Source: Acidobacteriota bacterium (GTDB lineage Bacteria > Acidobacteriota > Vicinamibacteria > Marinacidobacterales > Marinacidobacteraceae). Taken from it: a stretch of DNA of 64,000 bases. Numbering within the stretch: position 1 is the first letter of the stretch; every line of letters starts with the position of its first letter. The position numbers were made by a program, and so were the translations under genes. Below the pieces are notes generated by a model. The model saw nothing but the letters and a program-made list of their open reading frames with translations, was not told the origin of the DNA and ran no database searches. This document shows positions 1-7,305 of this stretch, piece by piece. Location of the stretch: positions 1 through 64,000 of the forward strand of contig JAJEFG010000058.1 of assembly GCA_022820545.1 (NCBI GenBank). Direction: 5' to 3'.

Positions 1-31
1 GGCGTAACCCCGATCCCCCTCACCGCACCCA

Positions 32-80
32 CGGCTTGGAACGCCGGTCTCCAGACCGGCACCGCGGCGCTCCGCGCCGC
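32..80 (+). repeat. Two-hairpin palindromic repeat (copy 1)
   Basis: The conserved hairpin GCCGGTCT-CC-AGACCGGC (43-60) is preceded by the flank CGGCTTGGAAC. It is followed by a second GC hairpin, GCGGCGC-TCC-GCGCCGC (64-80). The same bipartite structure recurs about twelve times in the window. The rest of bases 1-172 holds only this and copy 2; no gene is visible. Confidence 0.85.
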
Positions 81-114
81 GCACGGCGTAACTCCACTCA
101 CCCTCACGGCGCCA

Positions 115-142
115 CGGCTCGGAGCGCCGGCCTCCGGCCGCC
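115..142 (+). repeat. Palindromic repeat, partial (copy 2)
   Basis: The flank GGCTCGGAGC is followed by an imperfect hairpin GCCGGCC-TCC-GGCCGCC (126-142). It belongs to the same dispersed family as copy 1 but has a mismatch near the stem base and no clear second hairpin. Confidence 0.6.
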
Positions 143-172
143 ATCGCTCCCCCCAGGGGAGTCCCAAGCGCG

Positions 173-568
173 TCACGGCAGGTTTACCTGCCAGGACACG
201 CCGAAGCGGTCCACCACCCACGCGAAACGGCGGCTGAAGCCGTAGTTGTCGAGCGGCATCAGGTACTGGCCGCCCTCGGCGAGGGCGGTGCTGAGCTCCG
301 CGACCTCCTCCTCGCTCTCGCAGGTGACAAAGAGGGAGATGGAAGGCGTGAACGTGAAGTCGTGCTTGACGTAGCTGTCACTCACCATCACCGGCTGGCC
401 GCGGAGCGAGAACGAGGCGACGAAGATGGAGCCCTCCGGGCCGGGGCCGTCCGGGCCGTGACGCTGGACGTTCAGGATCTCGCTGTCCGGGATGACCTTG
501 ACGTAGAAGTTCATGGCCTCGTCGGCCTGGCCCTCGAACATGAGGAAGGGGGTGACGCTGGCGGGCAT
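173..568 (-). CDS. VOC-fold protein, PhnB-like
   Basis: This 131-residue protein covers one vicinal-oxygen-chelate domain pair. It opens with a TPFLMFEGQADEAMNFY-type strand and helix and closes with the FGVSWQVNLP strand typical of PhnB/3-demethylubiquinone methyltransferase-like VOC proteins. Family members are cytoplasmic and bind substrate and sometimes a metal in a beta-alpha-beta-beta-beta cup, but the substrate cannot be read from sequence. It sits 54 bases downstream of another VOC gene and the ArsR gene on the same strand, so the three probably form one operon. Start is the only ATG near the domain edge. Confidence 0.85.
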   Translation of the reverse strand: MPASVTPFLMFEGQADEAMNFYVKVIPDSEILNVQRHGPDGPGPEGSIFVASFSLRGQPVMVSDSYVKHDFTFTPSISLFVTCESEEEVAELSTALAEGGQYLMPLDNYGFSRRFAWVVDRFGVSWQVNLP

Positions 569-622
569 GGGTTGTCCTCCGGGGTGGGGATTGCGGACTG
601 AGTCGGTGCGGTGGCGGGGCCG

Positions 623-1018
623 TTACGGCTGAGGTTTCTCCTCCTGGATCTGGATCAGGTTGCCGCACGTATCGTCGAACACCGCAGTAATGACGGGCCC
701 GAGGTCCGTCGGCGGCTGAACGAATCGCACACCCTTCGCGGTGAGGCGTTCGTGTTCGGCTGCGACGTCGTCCACCGCGAAGGAGGTATACGGAATGCCG
801 TCCTTCACCAGCGCCTCCTTGAACGGGCGGGCCGCGGGATGCTCGTCGGGCTCGAGCACCAACTCCGTCCCCTCTGGAGCTTCCGGCGATACAACCGTGA
901 TCCAGGCGTGACGTCCCAGGGGGATGTTGTGCTTCACCTGGAAGCCAAGCGTTTCCGTGTAGAAGCGAAGCGCCTTTTCCTGGTCGTCCACCAGGACGCC
1001 GGCAAGGTGAATTCTCAT
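623..1018 (-). CDS. VOC family protein (glyoxalase/bleomycin-resistance fold)
   Basis: The protein has 131 residues and two VOC half-repeats: one begins IHLAGVLVDDQEKALRFYTE and the second has SFAVDDVAAEHERL and ends DTCGNLIQIQEE. The ending matches the glyoxalase-like group whose last strand carries a metal-ligand glutamate. The ATG overlaps the ArsR stop codon by 4 bases (ATGA), so the two are translationally coupled. ArsR-VOC pairs are common and often respond to a small toxic ligand, but the ligand here is unknown. Confidence 0.88.
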   Translation of the reverse strand: MRIHLAGVLVDDQEKALRFYTETLGFQVKHNIPLGRHAWITVVSPEAPEGTELVLEPDEHPAARPFKEALVKDGIPYTSFAVDDVAAEHERLTAKGVRFVQPPTDLGPVITAVFDDTCGNLIQIQEEKPQP

Positions 1019-1305
1019 TCTTTCAATTCCCTCTCATCGGTTGAAATCGGCCAACGCTCCCCGATGGCCTTCAGCGGGCCGCCCTCGAACCAGTGGAGCT
1101 TCCACCGCCCCTCGCGCCGCGTGCGAATCAGCCCGGCGGCCTCCAGCACGTCCAGGTGTTGGGTGATCGCCTGGCGTGAGGAATTGATGCCGTGCTTCAT
1201 GATCAGGCGTGAGCAGAGTTCGAACAGCGACTGACCCGATCGATCGACGAGCTCATCCAGAATGGCTCGCCGGGTCGGGTCGGCGATCGCGCGGTACACG
1301 TCCAC
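1015..1305 (-). CDS. ArsR-family winged-helix repressor
   Basis: This 96-residue protein matches the ArsR winged helix. It opens with YRAIADPTRRAILDEL, has a recognition helix around SSRQAITQHLDVLEAAGLI, and a wing RTRREGRWKLHW. No cysteine metal site of the ArsR alpha3 type is evident, so it resembles the SdpR/metal-independent subgroup. Its promoter is a consensus TTGACA/TATAAT with a perfect palindrome filling the spacer, so autorepression is likely. It is first in a run with two VOC genes. Confidence 0.9.
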   Translation of the reverse strand: MDVYRAIADPTRRAILDELVDRSGQSLFELCSRLIMKHGINSSRQAITQHLDVLEAAGLIRTRREGRWKLHWFEGGPLKAIGERWPISTDERELKE

Positions 1306-1331
1306 AAGGCCAGTCTAAGACGGGTGTTCCC

Positions 1332-1377
1332 TTGCATGTCCGGGGTCATTATATGCAAGCGGGCGCTTGCATGTCAA
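1332..1377 (-). promoter_or_regulatory. Consensus sigma-70 promoter with embedded palindromic operator (arsR)
   Basis: On the minus strand TTGACA (1377-1372) and TATAAT (1353-1348) are separated by 18 bases. The spacer is almost entirely the perfect inverted repeat ATGCAAGCG-N2-CGCTTGCAT (1353-1372). A further half-site TTGCATGTC (plus strand 1332-1340) lies near the expected transcription start. ArsR-type repressors bind such palindromes, and the arsR ATG is 43 bases downstream. The rest of 1306-1486 has no gene. Confidence 0.85.
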
Positions 1378-1486
1378 CCGCTCAACTTCTCCACGCACAC
1401 GCGGGTGGCCATGGGTGGAGGACACTTCGGTGTCCTGGCAGGTGGACCTGTCGTCGCCCGGTGGGAGGCGCGCTGAACCGCCCGGA

Positions 1487-1939
1487 TCAGGAAGACAACT
1501 CCTCCAGCGTCACCTCGTACCAACAGGACTCGCCACGTTCCACAGCTTTTCTGGCGCAGATCTCCATGATGTTTGAGTCGTCCTGGTAGGCGATTGCATT
1601 GTTGGGACGGACCCGCTCGTCCTCATTGGCGAACAGATCATGGATGTTCGCCCGCGGATCTGCGGCCATGAGGCCGTCGCAAACACCACACACGAAGTTG
1701 TCCAAATCTCCCCATCCCCGCCTGCCGGCATTCTTGACCTCATCCGCCTGTTTTCCGGCGTGAATGCCCAGCGTGAGTCGAACGAACCCAGTGAAGGGTG
1801 TCGAGTCCAGCGCTTCGACCGCCGCCTTCCTGAGGGCAATCAGTCTCTTCGCCTCGGTCTCGTTCTTTCCCCACATCGAGTTGGCTCCGTCCTTCTTCGG
1901 GGGCAATGCGTCCCTCACCTCGAACTTGATACTTCGCAT
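1487..1939 (-). CDS. RusA-like Holliday junction endonuclease-fold protein
   Basis: This 150-residue protein has the layout of RusA: an N-terminal strand and LPPKK segment, then GDLDNFVCGVCDGL (residues 77-90) with the paired aspartates D78 and D80, then YQDDSNI (119-124). E. coli RusA uses three aspartates at equivalent spots. The lysine that follows the DLDN motif in RusA is replaced by cysteine here. RusA genes are usually phage-borne, but no phage gene is nearby. ATG at 1939 is chosen because a longer frame would run into the DUF2461 gene ending at 1959, 19 bases upstream. Function is inferred from motif order only. Confidence 0.7.
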   Translation of the reverse strand: MRSIKFEVRDALPPKKDGANSMWGKNETEAKRLIALRKAAVEALDSTPFTGFVRLTLGIHAGKQADEVKNAGRRGWGDLDNFVCGVCDGLMAADPRANIHDLFANEDERVRPNNAIAYQDDSNIMEICARKAVERGESCWYEVTLEELSS

Positions 1940-1958
1940 TTCGGTTGCTCCACGCAGA

Positions 1959-2645
1959 TCAGAAATCCACCCCCACCGCGTTCGACAGGAACTCGACGAA
2001 CGGCGCCCCTCGCCGGGCGATCCCGCCAAACCAGTCGAGCAGGTCGTCCCGCAGCGCCTCTTCCTCGGAGAAGCTGGTAAGCGCCGCGAAGTCCTTGCGC
2101 TTCAGGTCCTCGACCAGGGGGTGGTCCGCGTCATAGCCCCGCGGCGGCCGCTTCAGCGACTCGCCCTCGAACTCGAAGGTCTCGGCAAACGCCCGAGCCC
2201 TCGTGATCCGCGTCCATTCGTCCTGCCCTTCATGGATCGCTTCGCGGATCTTCGTCACGGTCGGGTTGTCCGGCCGCCAGATCCCGCACGCGGCAAAACA
2301 CATCCCGGGTTCCAGGTGGAGGTAGAAGCCCGGGGCGTGAGCGTCCTTGCCGGCGGCGTGCCGGAAGTGGGCGCCCACGTTCGTCTTGTAGGGCGTCTTG
2401 TCGCGTGAGAAGCGGGTGTCCCGGTAGATCCGGAAGAGGGAGCCGCCGTTCGCCCGCGGATCGGCGACGAAGTGGGGACTGATCTCGGCAAGCGGCGCCG
2501 CGAAATCCGCGATGAACCCGAGCATCGGGTCGCGCACGTCGGCGACGTAGCGGCCCTTGTTGGCCGCGAACCATTCCCGATCGTTGTTGTCCCGCAGGTC
2601 GCGCAGGAAGTCGAAGAGGGCGACGGTAATGGGCTCGGTCGTCAT
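1959..2645 (-). CDS. DUF2461 domain protein (TIGR02453-like)
   Basis: The 228-residue protein matches the DUF2461 family along its length: FLRDLRDNNDREWFAANK near the start, the central GGSLFRIYRDTRFSRDKTPY, and the later PGMCFAACGIWRPD. The family is widespread and its biochemical role is not established. There is no signal peptide or membrane segment. It is the upstream member of a two-gene unit with the RusA-like gene. Confidence 0.88.
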   Translation of the reverse strand: MTTEPITVALFDFLRDLRDNNDREWFAANKGRYVADVRDPMLGFIADFAAPLAEISPHFVADPRANGGSLFRIYRDTRFSRDKTPYKTNVGAHFRHAAGKDAHAPGFYLHLEPGMCFAACGIWRPDNPTVTKIREAIHEGQDEWTRITRARAFAETFEFEGESLKRPPRGYDADHPLVEDLKRKDFAALTSFSEEEALRDDLLDWFGGIARRGAPFVEFLSNAVGVDF

Positions 2646-2746
2646 GTACTTGGCTCCCCCGGTCAGTGGGCGCGGAACGGTAACGCACGGAGGCGGGCGT
2701 TCACGGCCTCCGGTGACCCCGCGATAGCCTCTGCCGCCCGAGACCG

Positions 2747-3868
2747 ATGCCGGACGATGCCTCCCCCGTGACTCGTCCGGGCTTGATCCGCCGCGCGGAG
2801 ATCCGGGTTCCCACGCCTGACTTCGACGCCGACATGCGGTTCTTCATCGACGCGCTCGGATTCCGCCTCGACCGGATCTGGCCCGCCGACGCGCCGGCCT
2901 TCGCGGCGCTCTCCGGACACGGGACGGCGATCCTCCTCGAGTGGAGCGCCAGCCCCGCTCCGGTGGCGCTACGGCTCTACGTGGACGATCCGGACGCGTT
3001 CGCGGACGGAGGGACCGAACTGACGACCCCCGGTGGCCACCGCATCACGGTGGAGGATGCCGACCCGCCGCTCGTCATACCGGAGGCGGCCCACCGTTTC
3101 GTGGTGCGGCGGCTCGCGGACAGCGATTCGTGGGTCATCGGCCGCGCCGGCATGCACTACCGGGACCTCCTGCCGCAGCGGCTCGGCGGCGCCATCATCG
3201 CGTCGCACATCAGGATCGCCGACGCGGGTCCCGTGGACGACATGGTCCACTACCACACGGTCGGCTTCCAGCTCATCTTCTGCCACCGCGGCTGGGTGCG
3301 GCTCGTGTACGAGGACCAGGGACCGCCATTCGTGCTCGGCGCCGGCGACTGCGTGATCCAGCCCCCCGAGATCCGCCACCGGGTGCTCGAGTCGTCCGCC
3401 GGATTCGAGGTGATCGAGATCGGCGTGCCCGCGGAACACCTCACCACCATCGACCACGAGATGGAGCTTCCGACCCCGCACTTCCGGCCCGACCGGGAGT
3501 TCCAGGGCACGCAGTTCGTGCTGCACCGCGAGGCGGAAGCGACCTGGCAGCCGTGGCGGATCCCGGGGTTCGAGGCGAGGGAAACCGGAATCGGGGAGGC
3601 CACCAAGGGCATCGCGGGTGTTCAGGTGGCGCGGCGCGTTCAGGGAGTTGCCGTCCCCGCGGCCCTGCACGACGGCGACATCCTGTTCGGATTCGTGCGG
3701 GAGGGGTCGATGTCACTAGAGGTTGACGGGCATCCCCGCCGCGATGTCGCTGCCGGCGACGCCTTCGTGCTACCGCCTCACGTCAGCGTGGGAATCCAAG
3801 ACCCGTCCGATGACCTTGAAATGCTGGAAGTGGTGCTGCCGGCGAAGTTTGAGACCACGGTCAGCTAA
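2747..3868 (+). CDS. VOC-cupin-cupin fusion protein
   Basis: This 373-residue protein appears to be three small beta domains. Residues about 15-150 look like a VOC half (RAEIRVPTPDFDADMRFF). Residues 160-240 form a first cupin with HYHTVGFQLIFCHRGWV (histidines near 164-166) and QPPEIRHRVL. Residues 300-370 form a second cupin with LHDGDILFGFVREGSM and GDAFVLPPHVSV. Bicupins of this sort can be dioxygenases or sensors. The first cupin keeps the HxH and the later histidine of a metal site; the second looks degenerate. It stands alone, divergent from the DUF2461 unit. Confidence 0.75.
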   Translation: MPDDASPVTRPGLIRRAEIRVPTPDFDADMRFFIDALGFRLDRIWPADAPAFAALSGHGTAILLEWSASPAPVALRLYVDDPDAFADGGTELTTPGGHRITVEDADPPLVIPEAAHRFVVRRLADSDSWVIGRAGMHYRDLLPQRLGGAIIASHIRIADAGPVDDMVHYHTVGFQLIFCHRGWVRLVYEDQGPPFVLGAGDCVIQPPEIRHRVLESSAGFEVIEIGVPAEHLTTIDHEMELPTPHFRPDREFQGTQFVLHREAEATWQPWRIPGFEARETGIGEATKGIAGVQVARRVQGVAVPAALHDGDILFGFVREGSMSLEVDGHPRRDVAAGDAFVLPPHVSVGIQDPSDDLEMLEVVLPAKFETTVS

Positions 3869-3901
3869 GCGCACCCGGGGCGCGTGGCGAAGCGCTCTCC
3901 A

Positions 3902-3947
3902 CGGCCCTCCGGGCCGCTGTGCCGGCTGAAGCCGGCGTTCCAAGCCG
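3902..3947 (-). repeat. Two-hairpin palindromic repeat (copy 3)
   Basis: A variable hairpin CGGCCC-TCC-GGGCCG (3902-3916) is followed by GCCGGC-TGAA-GCCGGC (3921-3936) and the flank GCGTTCCAAGCCG. It lies 13 bases 3' of the stop codon of the steroid-reductase-like gene, in the family's preferred orientation, and fills the gap between two convergent genes. Confidence 0.8.
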
Positions 3948-3959
3948 TTGCGTCATCTG

Positions 3960-4718
3960 TCACCACACCCCGGGGATGAGGGCGCGGCGCTCCGGCGGGT
4001 AGTTCGGGAAGTTCTGGCGGTACCAGCGGTGGTTGGCGACCGCCCGGGGCGCCAGATTGGCGAACGTCAACACGGCGAAGGAGAGACCCGCGAGCGACCA
4101 GGTGGCGATGGCCCAGCCCGTCCACTCCACGATCTCGCCGAGATAGTTGGGACAGGAGACGTACTGGAAGGCTCCGCCGTGAGGGACGCCATATTTTGTC
4201 GTTCTGTGTCCTCGCAGGTGGAACAGGATGTTGTCCGAGTGGATGTTCAGGATCAATCCGCCGACAAATATCGTCGCTCCGAGCACGAATCGCGGGTCGC
4301 TCAGCCACGAATCGCCGTACTCCGCGAGTTCGGAAACGAGCCTGGCGTTGATGTAGGCGTTCACCAGGTTGAATGCGAGACCCGACATAACGACAACAAG
4401 TGGCATGTTCGCGGCCGAGCGCGCGCGGAACGGGTAGATGAAGGTCCGATGCACGTAGTGGACCTGCCACATCGTCAGGAACACGAGCGGCACAACGCTC
4501 GCGGCCGCTGCCCCCTGCAGGTAGACGGACAGGAAGAAGAGGACCGCGGGCCATTCCATGACGACCCACCCCACCTTGCTGGAGATATCGGGGCCCCAGC
4601 CGGAGCCCGCGTAGTGTCGTCCGTAGGGCGCCGTGCGGCGGAACAGGGACCCAAACGTCACCGCGGCCACCCCGAGCATCCCCCAGACCAGCAGGCGGTG
4701 GAATTCGAACTCCGTCAT
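3960..4718 (-). CDS. Steroid 5-alpha-reductase-like integral membrane protein
   Basis: The 252-residue polytopic protein has about six or seven membrane segments. It matches the SRD5A/DUF1295 family. The N-terminal part has MEWPAVLFF, where the glutamate aligns with the catalytic glutamate of animal 5-alpha-reductases. The C-terminal part has NYLGEIVEWTGWAIATWSL followed by NHRWYRQNFPNYPPERRALIP, the NADPH-binding end that distinguishes true SRD5A types from generic methyltransferase-like relatives. Known members reduce 3-oxo-4-ene steroids with NADPH. The bacterial substrate is unknown and could be a host- or diet-derived sterol or an isoprenoid lipid. Confidence 0.8.
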   Translation of the reverse strand: MTEFEFHRLLVWGMLGVAAVTFGSLFRRTAPYGRHYAGSGWGPDISSKVGWVVMEWPAVLFFLSVYLQGAAAASVVPLVFLTMWQVHYVHRTFIYPFRARSAANMPLVVVMSGLAFNLVNAYINARLVSELAEYGDSWLSDPRFVLGATIFVGGLILNIHSDNILFHLRGHRTTKYGVPHGGAFQYVSCPNYLGEIVEWTGWAIATWSLAGLSFAVLTFANLAPRAVANHRWYRQNFPNYPPERRALIPGVW

Positions 4719-4810
4719 CGCAATCGGCCGGTTGGCCGTTCTCCCCGAGCCAACGATACGCGTCGCGCACCGAATCCGCGACCGACGCGAAGAGGCGTGG
4801 CGCGGTTTCG

Positions 4811-4853
4811 ACCGCCTCGCGGCGGTCGATGCCGGCCGGAGGCCGGCGCTCCG
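4811..4853 (-). repeat. Two-hairpin palindromic repeat (copy 4)
   Basis: ACCGCC-TCGC-GGCGGT (4811-4826) is followed by GCCGGCC-GGA-GGCCGGC (4831-4847) and GCTCCGA. It lies 13 bases 3' of the guanine deaminase stop codon, in the same orientation relative to the gene as copies 3, 5 and 6. Confidence 0.8.
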
Positions 4854-4865
4854 AGCGCTCCGACC

Positions 4866-5363
4866 TCAGTAGGTCACTTTGTCGGGGCGGGCGTCCCACT
4901 CGACAAACACCGCGTGGGCCTCATCCCCCAGCACCCGGCTCATCGGGACCCGGCGCGCGCTCGGGGGCAACAGGATCTCGGAGTAGAAGGAATCGTCGCT
5001 GAAGCCGATGCGGTGGGCGTCTTCCTTGCGGTTCGCGTAGTAGATCCGGTCCAGCCGCGCCCAGTAGATCGCGGCGAGGCACATCGGGCACGGCTCGCCC
5101 GAGGCGTAGATCTCGCAACCCTCCAGCGAGAAATCCCCGAGCCTCGCGCACGCCGCGCGGATCGCGTTCACCTCCGCGTGCGCGGTCGGGTCGTTCTCGG
5201 AGAGCACCGTGTTGTGCGCCTCGCCGACGACCTCGCCGTCCTTCACGACCACCGCACCGAAGGGGAACCCCTTGTTGGTCCGGATCGCGCGGAGCGAGAG
5301 CGCGATGGCCCGCCGCATGGCCTCCTCATGGTCCAACCGTTCTTTCTGTCTTCCTTTCGTCAT
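4866..5363 (-). CDS. guaD: Guanine deaminase (cytidine/deoxycytidylate deaminase fold)
   Basis: The product of 165 residues has a zinc site built by HAEV (His62, Glu64) and PCPMC (Cys92, Cys95). The zinc-site region continues as CLAAIYWAR, and FSDDSFYSEI follows near residue 121; with the terminal aromatic residue (Tyr165) these are features of the GuaD-type nucleoside deaminases, as I recall from B. subtilis GuaD. The reaction is guanine to xanthine plus ammonia in the cytoplasm. The frame stays open far upstream, antisense to acdS, but the domain begins at this ATG and nothing homologous precedes it. It is divergent from acdS. Confidence 0.9.
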   Translation of the reverse strand: MTKGRQKERLDHEEAMRRAIALSLRAIRTNKGFPFGAVVVKDGEVVGEAHNTVLSENDPTAHAEVNAIRAACARLGDFSLEGCEIYASGEPCPMCLAAIYWARLDRIYYANRKEDAHRIGFSDDSFYSEILLPPSARRVPMSRVLGDEAHAVFVEWDARPDKVTY

Positions 5364-5429
5364 TGCATCGCATAGGGTAGCGCCGGGGGGGACCGGGGCG
5401 ACTTCGCACGCGAGAAAAGGAGGACCGTG

Positions 5430-6443
5430 ATGCTGGAGCGATTCGAGCGCTATCCGCTGACCTTCGGCCCGACGCCCATCGAGCGGCTGGACCGCCTGTC
5501 CGCCCACCTCGGCGGCGCGGTCCAGATCTACGCGAAGCGCGAGGACTGCAACTCGGGCCTCGCCTTCGGCGGCAACAAGCTCCGCAAGCTCGAATACATC
5601 GTGCCGGACGCCATCGCCTCCGGCGCCGACACGCTGGTCACCATCGGGGGGATCCAGTCGAACCACACCCGGCAGGTCGCGGCAACCGCCGCCAAGCTCG
5701 GCATGAAGTGCCGGTTGGTGCACGAACACTGGGCGCCCTTCGAGGACCCCGTTTACGACCGCGTGGGCAACATCCTGCTCAGCCGGCTGATGGGCGCGGA
5801 GATCGAAACGGTGGACGAGGGATTCGATATCGGCATCCGCGAGAGCTGGGAGCGCGCCATCGAGGACGTGAAGGCGAACGGCGGAAAGCCCTACCCCATC
5901 CCCGCCGGCGCCTCGGTCCACAAGTACGGCGGGCTCGGCTTCGTCGGCTTCGCCGAGGAGGTCCGCGCGCAGGAGGAAGAACTCGGGTTCCGGTTCGACG
6001 ACATCGTCGTCTGCACGGTCACGGGGTCCACCCATGCGGGGATGCTCGTCGGTTTCGCGAAGGACGGCCGCGCCGGCCGGGTGATTGGCATCGACGCCTC
6101 CGCGACGCTCGAGCGGACCCGCGCCCAGGTGATGAACATCGCCCGCAACACGGCGGACCTGGTGGAGCTGGGGCGCGAGATCACCGATGACGACCTCGTC
6201 CTGATGGGCGGCTATGCCCATCCCGCCTACGGCGTGCCGTCGGACGAGACGAACGAGACCATCCGCCTCGTGGCCCGGCTGGAAGGCATGATGACGGACC
6301 CGGTTTACGAGGGGAAGTCGATGCAGGGGCTTATCGACCTGGTCCGGAAGGGTTACTTCGGGGCCGGTTCCCGCATCCTCTACGCCCACCTCGGCGGGGT
6401 GCCCGCCATCAACGCCTACGCCAGCATCTACGGAGGCGGCTGA
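5430..6443 (+). CDS. acdS: 1-aminocyclopropane-1-carboxylate deaminase
   Basis: The PLP enzyme of 337 residues opens ACC to 2-oxobutyrate and ammonia. It aligns end to end with Pseudomonas AcdS, as remembered: Lys50 is the PLP lysine in FGGNKLRK, Ser77 lies in GIQSN, and Tyr293-Glu294 lie in VYEGKSM. Leu321 in YAHLGG, with Glu294, is the pair that separates true ACC deaminases from D-cysteine desulfhydrases. ATG 5430 has an AAGGAGG site six bases upstream; a GTG at 5427 is in frame but too close to it. An alpha/beta hydrolase follows after 20 bases. Confidence 0.93.
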   Translation: MLERFERYPLTFGPTPIERLDRLSAHLGGAVQIYAKREDCNSGLAFGGNKLRKLEYIVPDAIASGADTLVTIGGIQSNHTRQVAATAAKLGMKCRLVHEHWAPFEDPVYDRVGNILLSRLMGAEIETVDEGFDIGIRESWERAIEDVKANGGKPYPIPAGASVHKYGGLGFVGFAEEVRAQEEELGFRFDDIVVCTVTGSTHAGMLVGFAKDGRAGRVIGIDASATLERTRAQVMNIARNTADLVELGREITDDDLVLMGGYAHPAYGVPSDETNETIRLVARLEGMMTDPVYEGKSMQGLIDLVRKGYFGAGSRILYAHLGGVPAINAYASIYGGG

Positions 6444-6463
6444 GCTACCCAAAGGAGAACTCC

Positions 6464-7285
6464 ATGTCCAACGAGCGCATCGGCTCCTATCTCGAGGTCG
6501 CGCCCGGCGTCGACATCTACTACGAAGACGTGGGTGAAGGCGTCCCGCTGGTCCTTGTTCCGGGGTGGACCTTCACGACCAGGGTCTTCGACCACCAGTT
6601 CGCGGCGTTCTCCGGCTCGCACCGGGTGATCTCGTTCGACCCCCGCAGCCACGGGCGCTCGACGGTGACCACCGACGGCAACAACTACGCCACGCAGGCC
6701 GCGGACCTGGCGAAGCTCCTCGAGCACCTGGAAGTCGAAAACCCCGTCCTGGTGGGCTGGTCCACGGGATCCATGACCGCCTGGCACTACATCCGCAGCC
6801 AGGGGACGGCAGGGATTCGCGGACTCGTCGCGATCGACATGCCGCCGCTCGGGATGAGCGAGGACCCGAGCGACTGGGTCGAGGGCTCGATCCCGGAACT
6901 CCGCGGGTTCTTCCAGGCCATTCAGACGCCGGCGGGCCAGCGCGGCGTCATCACCTGGTACGCCGACAACGTGATGATCGAGGGCGAGATGTCCCCGGAG
7001 GTCACGAAGTGGATCGTCGAGCAGTCGCTCGCCACGCCGCCGCTCATGGCCGCCCACCTGCTCGCCGACGCCTCGTTCGGCGACTACCTCGAGGAGGCGA
7101 AGCAGGTGGACGCGGAGGTCCCGTCGCTGTTCGTGGTCGCCGAGCACTGGTCGGAGACCGCGAAGGCATTCCTCGCGAAACACTGCCCGAAGTCACGGGT
7201 CGAGGTCTTCGGCGGCCACGCCATGTTCTGGGAGTACCCGGAGCGGTTCAACGACCTGCTCGGGGAGTTCGTGGCCGCAACCTGA
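6464..7285 (+). CDS. Alpha/beta-fold hydrolase
   Basis: The protein has 273 residues and a canonical alpha/beta hydrolase layout: LVPGWTFTTR oxyanion region, FDPRSHGRS after strand 4, the nucleophile elbow GWSTG with Ser100, and a C-terminal FGGHAMFWEYPERF with His252. An AAAGGAG ribosome site lies seven bases before the ATG. It follows acdS after 20 bases on the same strand, so they are likely cotranscribed. The substrate is unknown; the family includes esterases, haloperoxidase-like enzymes and C-C hydrolases. No signal peptide. Confidence 0.85.
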   Translation: MSNERIGSYLEVAPGVDIYYEDVGEGVPLVLVPGWTFTTRVFDHQFAAFSGSHRVISFDPRSHGRSTVTTDGNNYATQAADLAKLLEHLEVENPVLVGWSTGSMTAWHYIRSQGTAGIRGLVAIDMPPLGMSEDPSDWVEGSIPELRGFFQAIQTPAGQRGVITWYADNVMIEGEMSPEVTKWIVEQSLATPPLMAAHLLADASFGDYLEEAKQVDAEVPSLFVVAEHWSETAKAFLAKHCPKSRVEVFGGHAMFWEYPERFNDLLGEFVAAT

Positions 7286-7305
7286 TCCCGGGCGACCGCG
7301 GGCCG

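Noticed and set aside
5364-6452. Upstream extension of the guanine deaminase frame through the acdS gene
   Set aside because: The sequence is antisense to a well-conserved ACC deaminase and shows no homology; only the last 165 codons form the deaminase.
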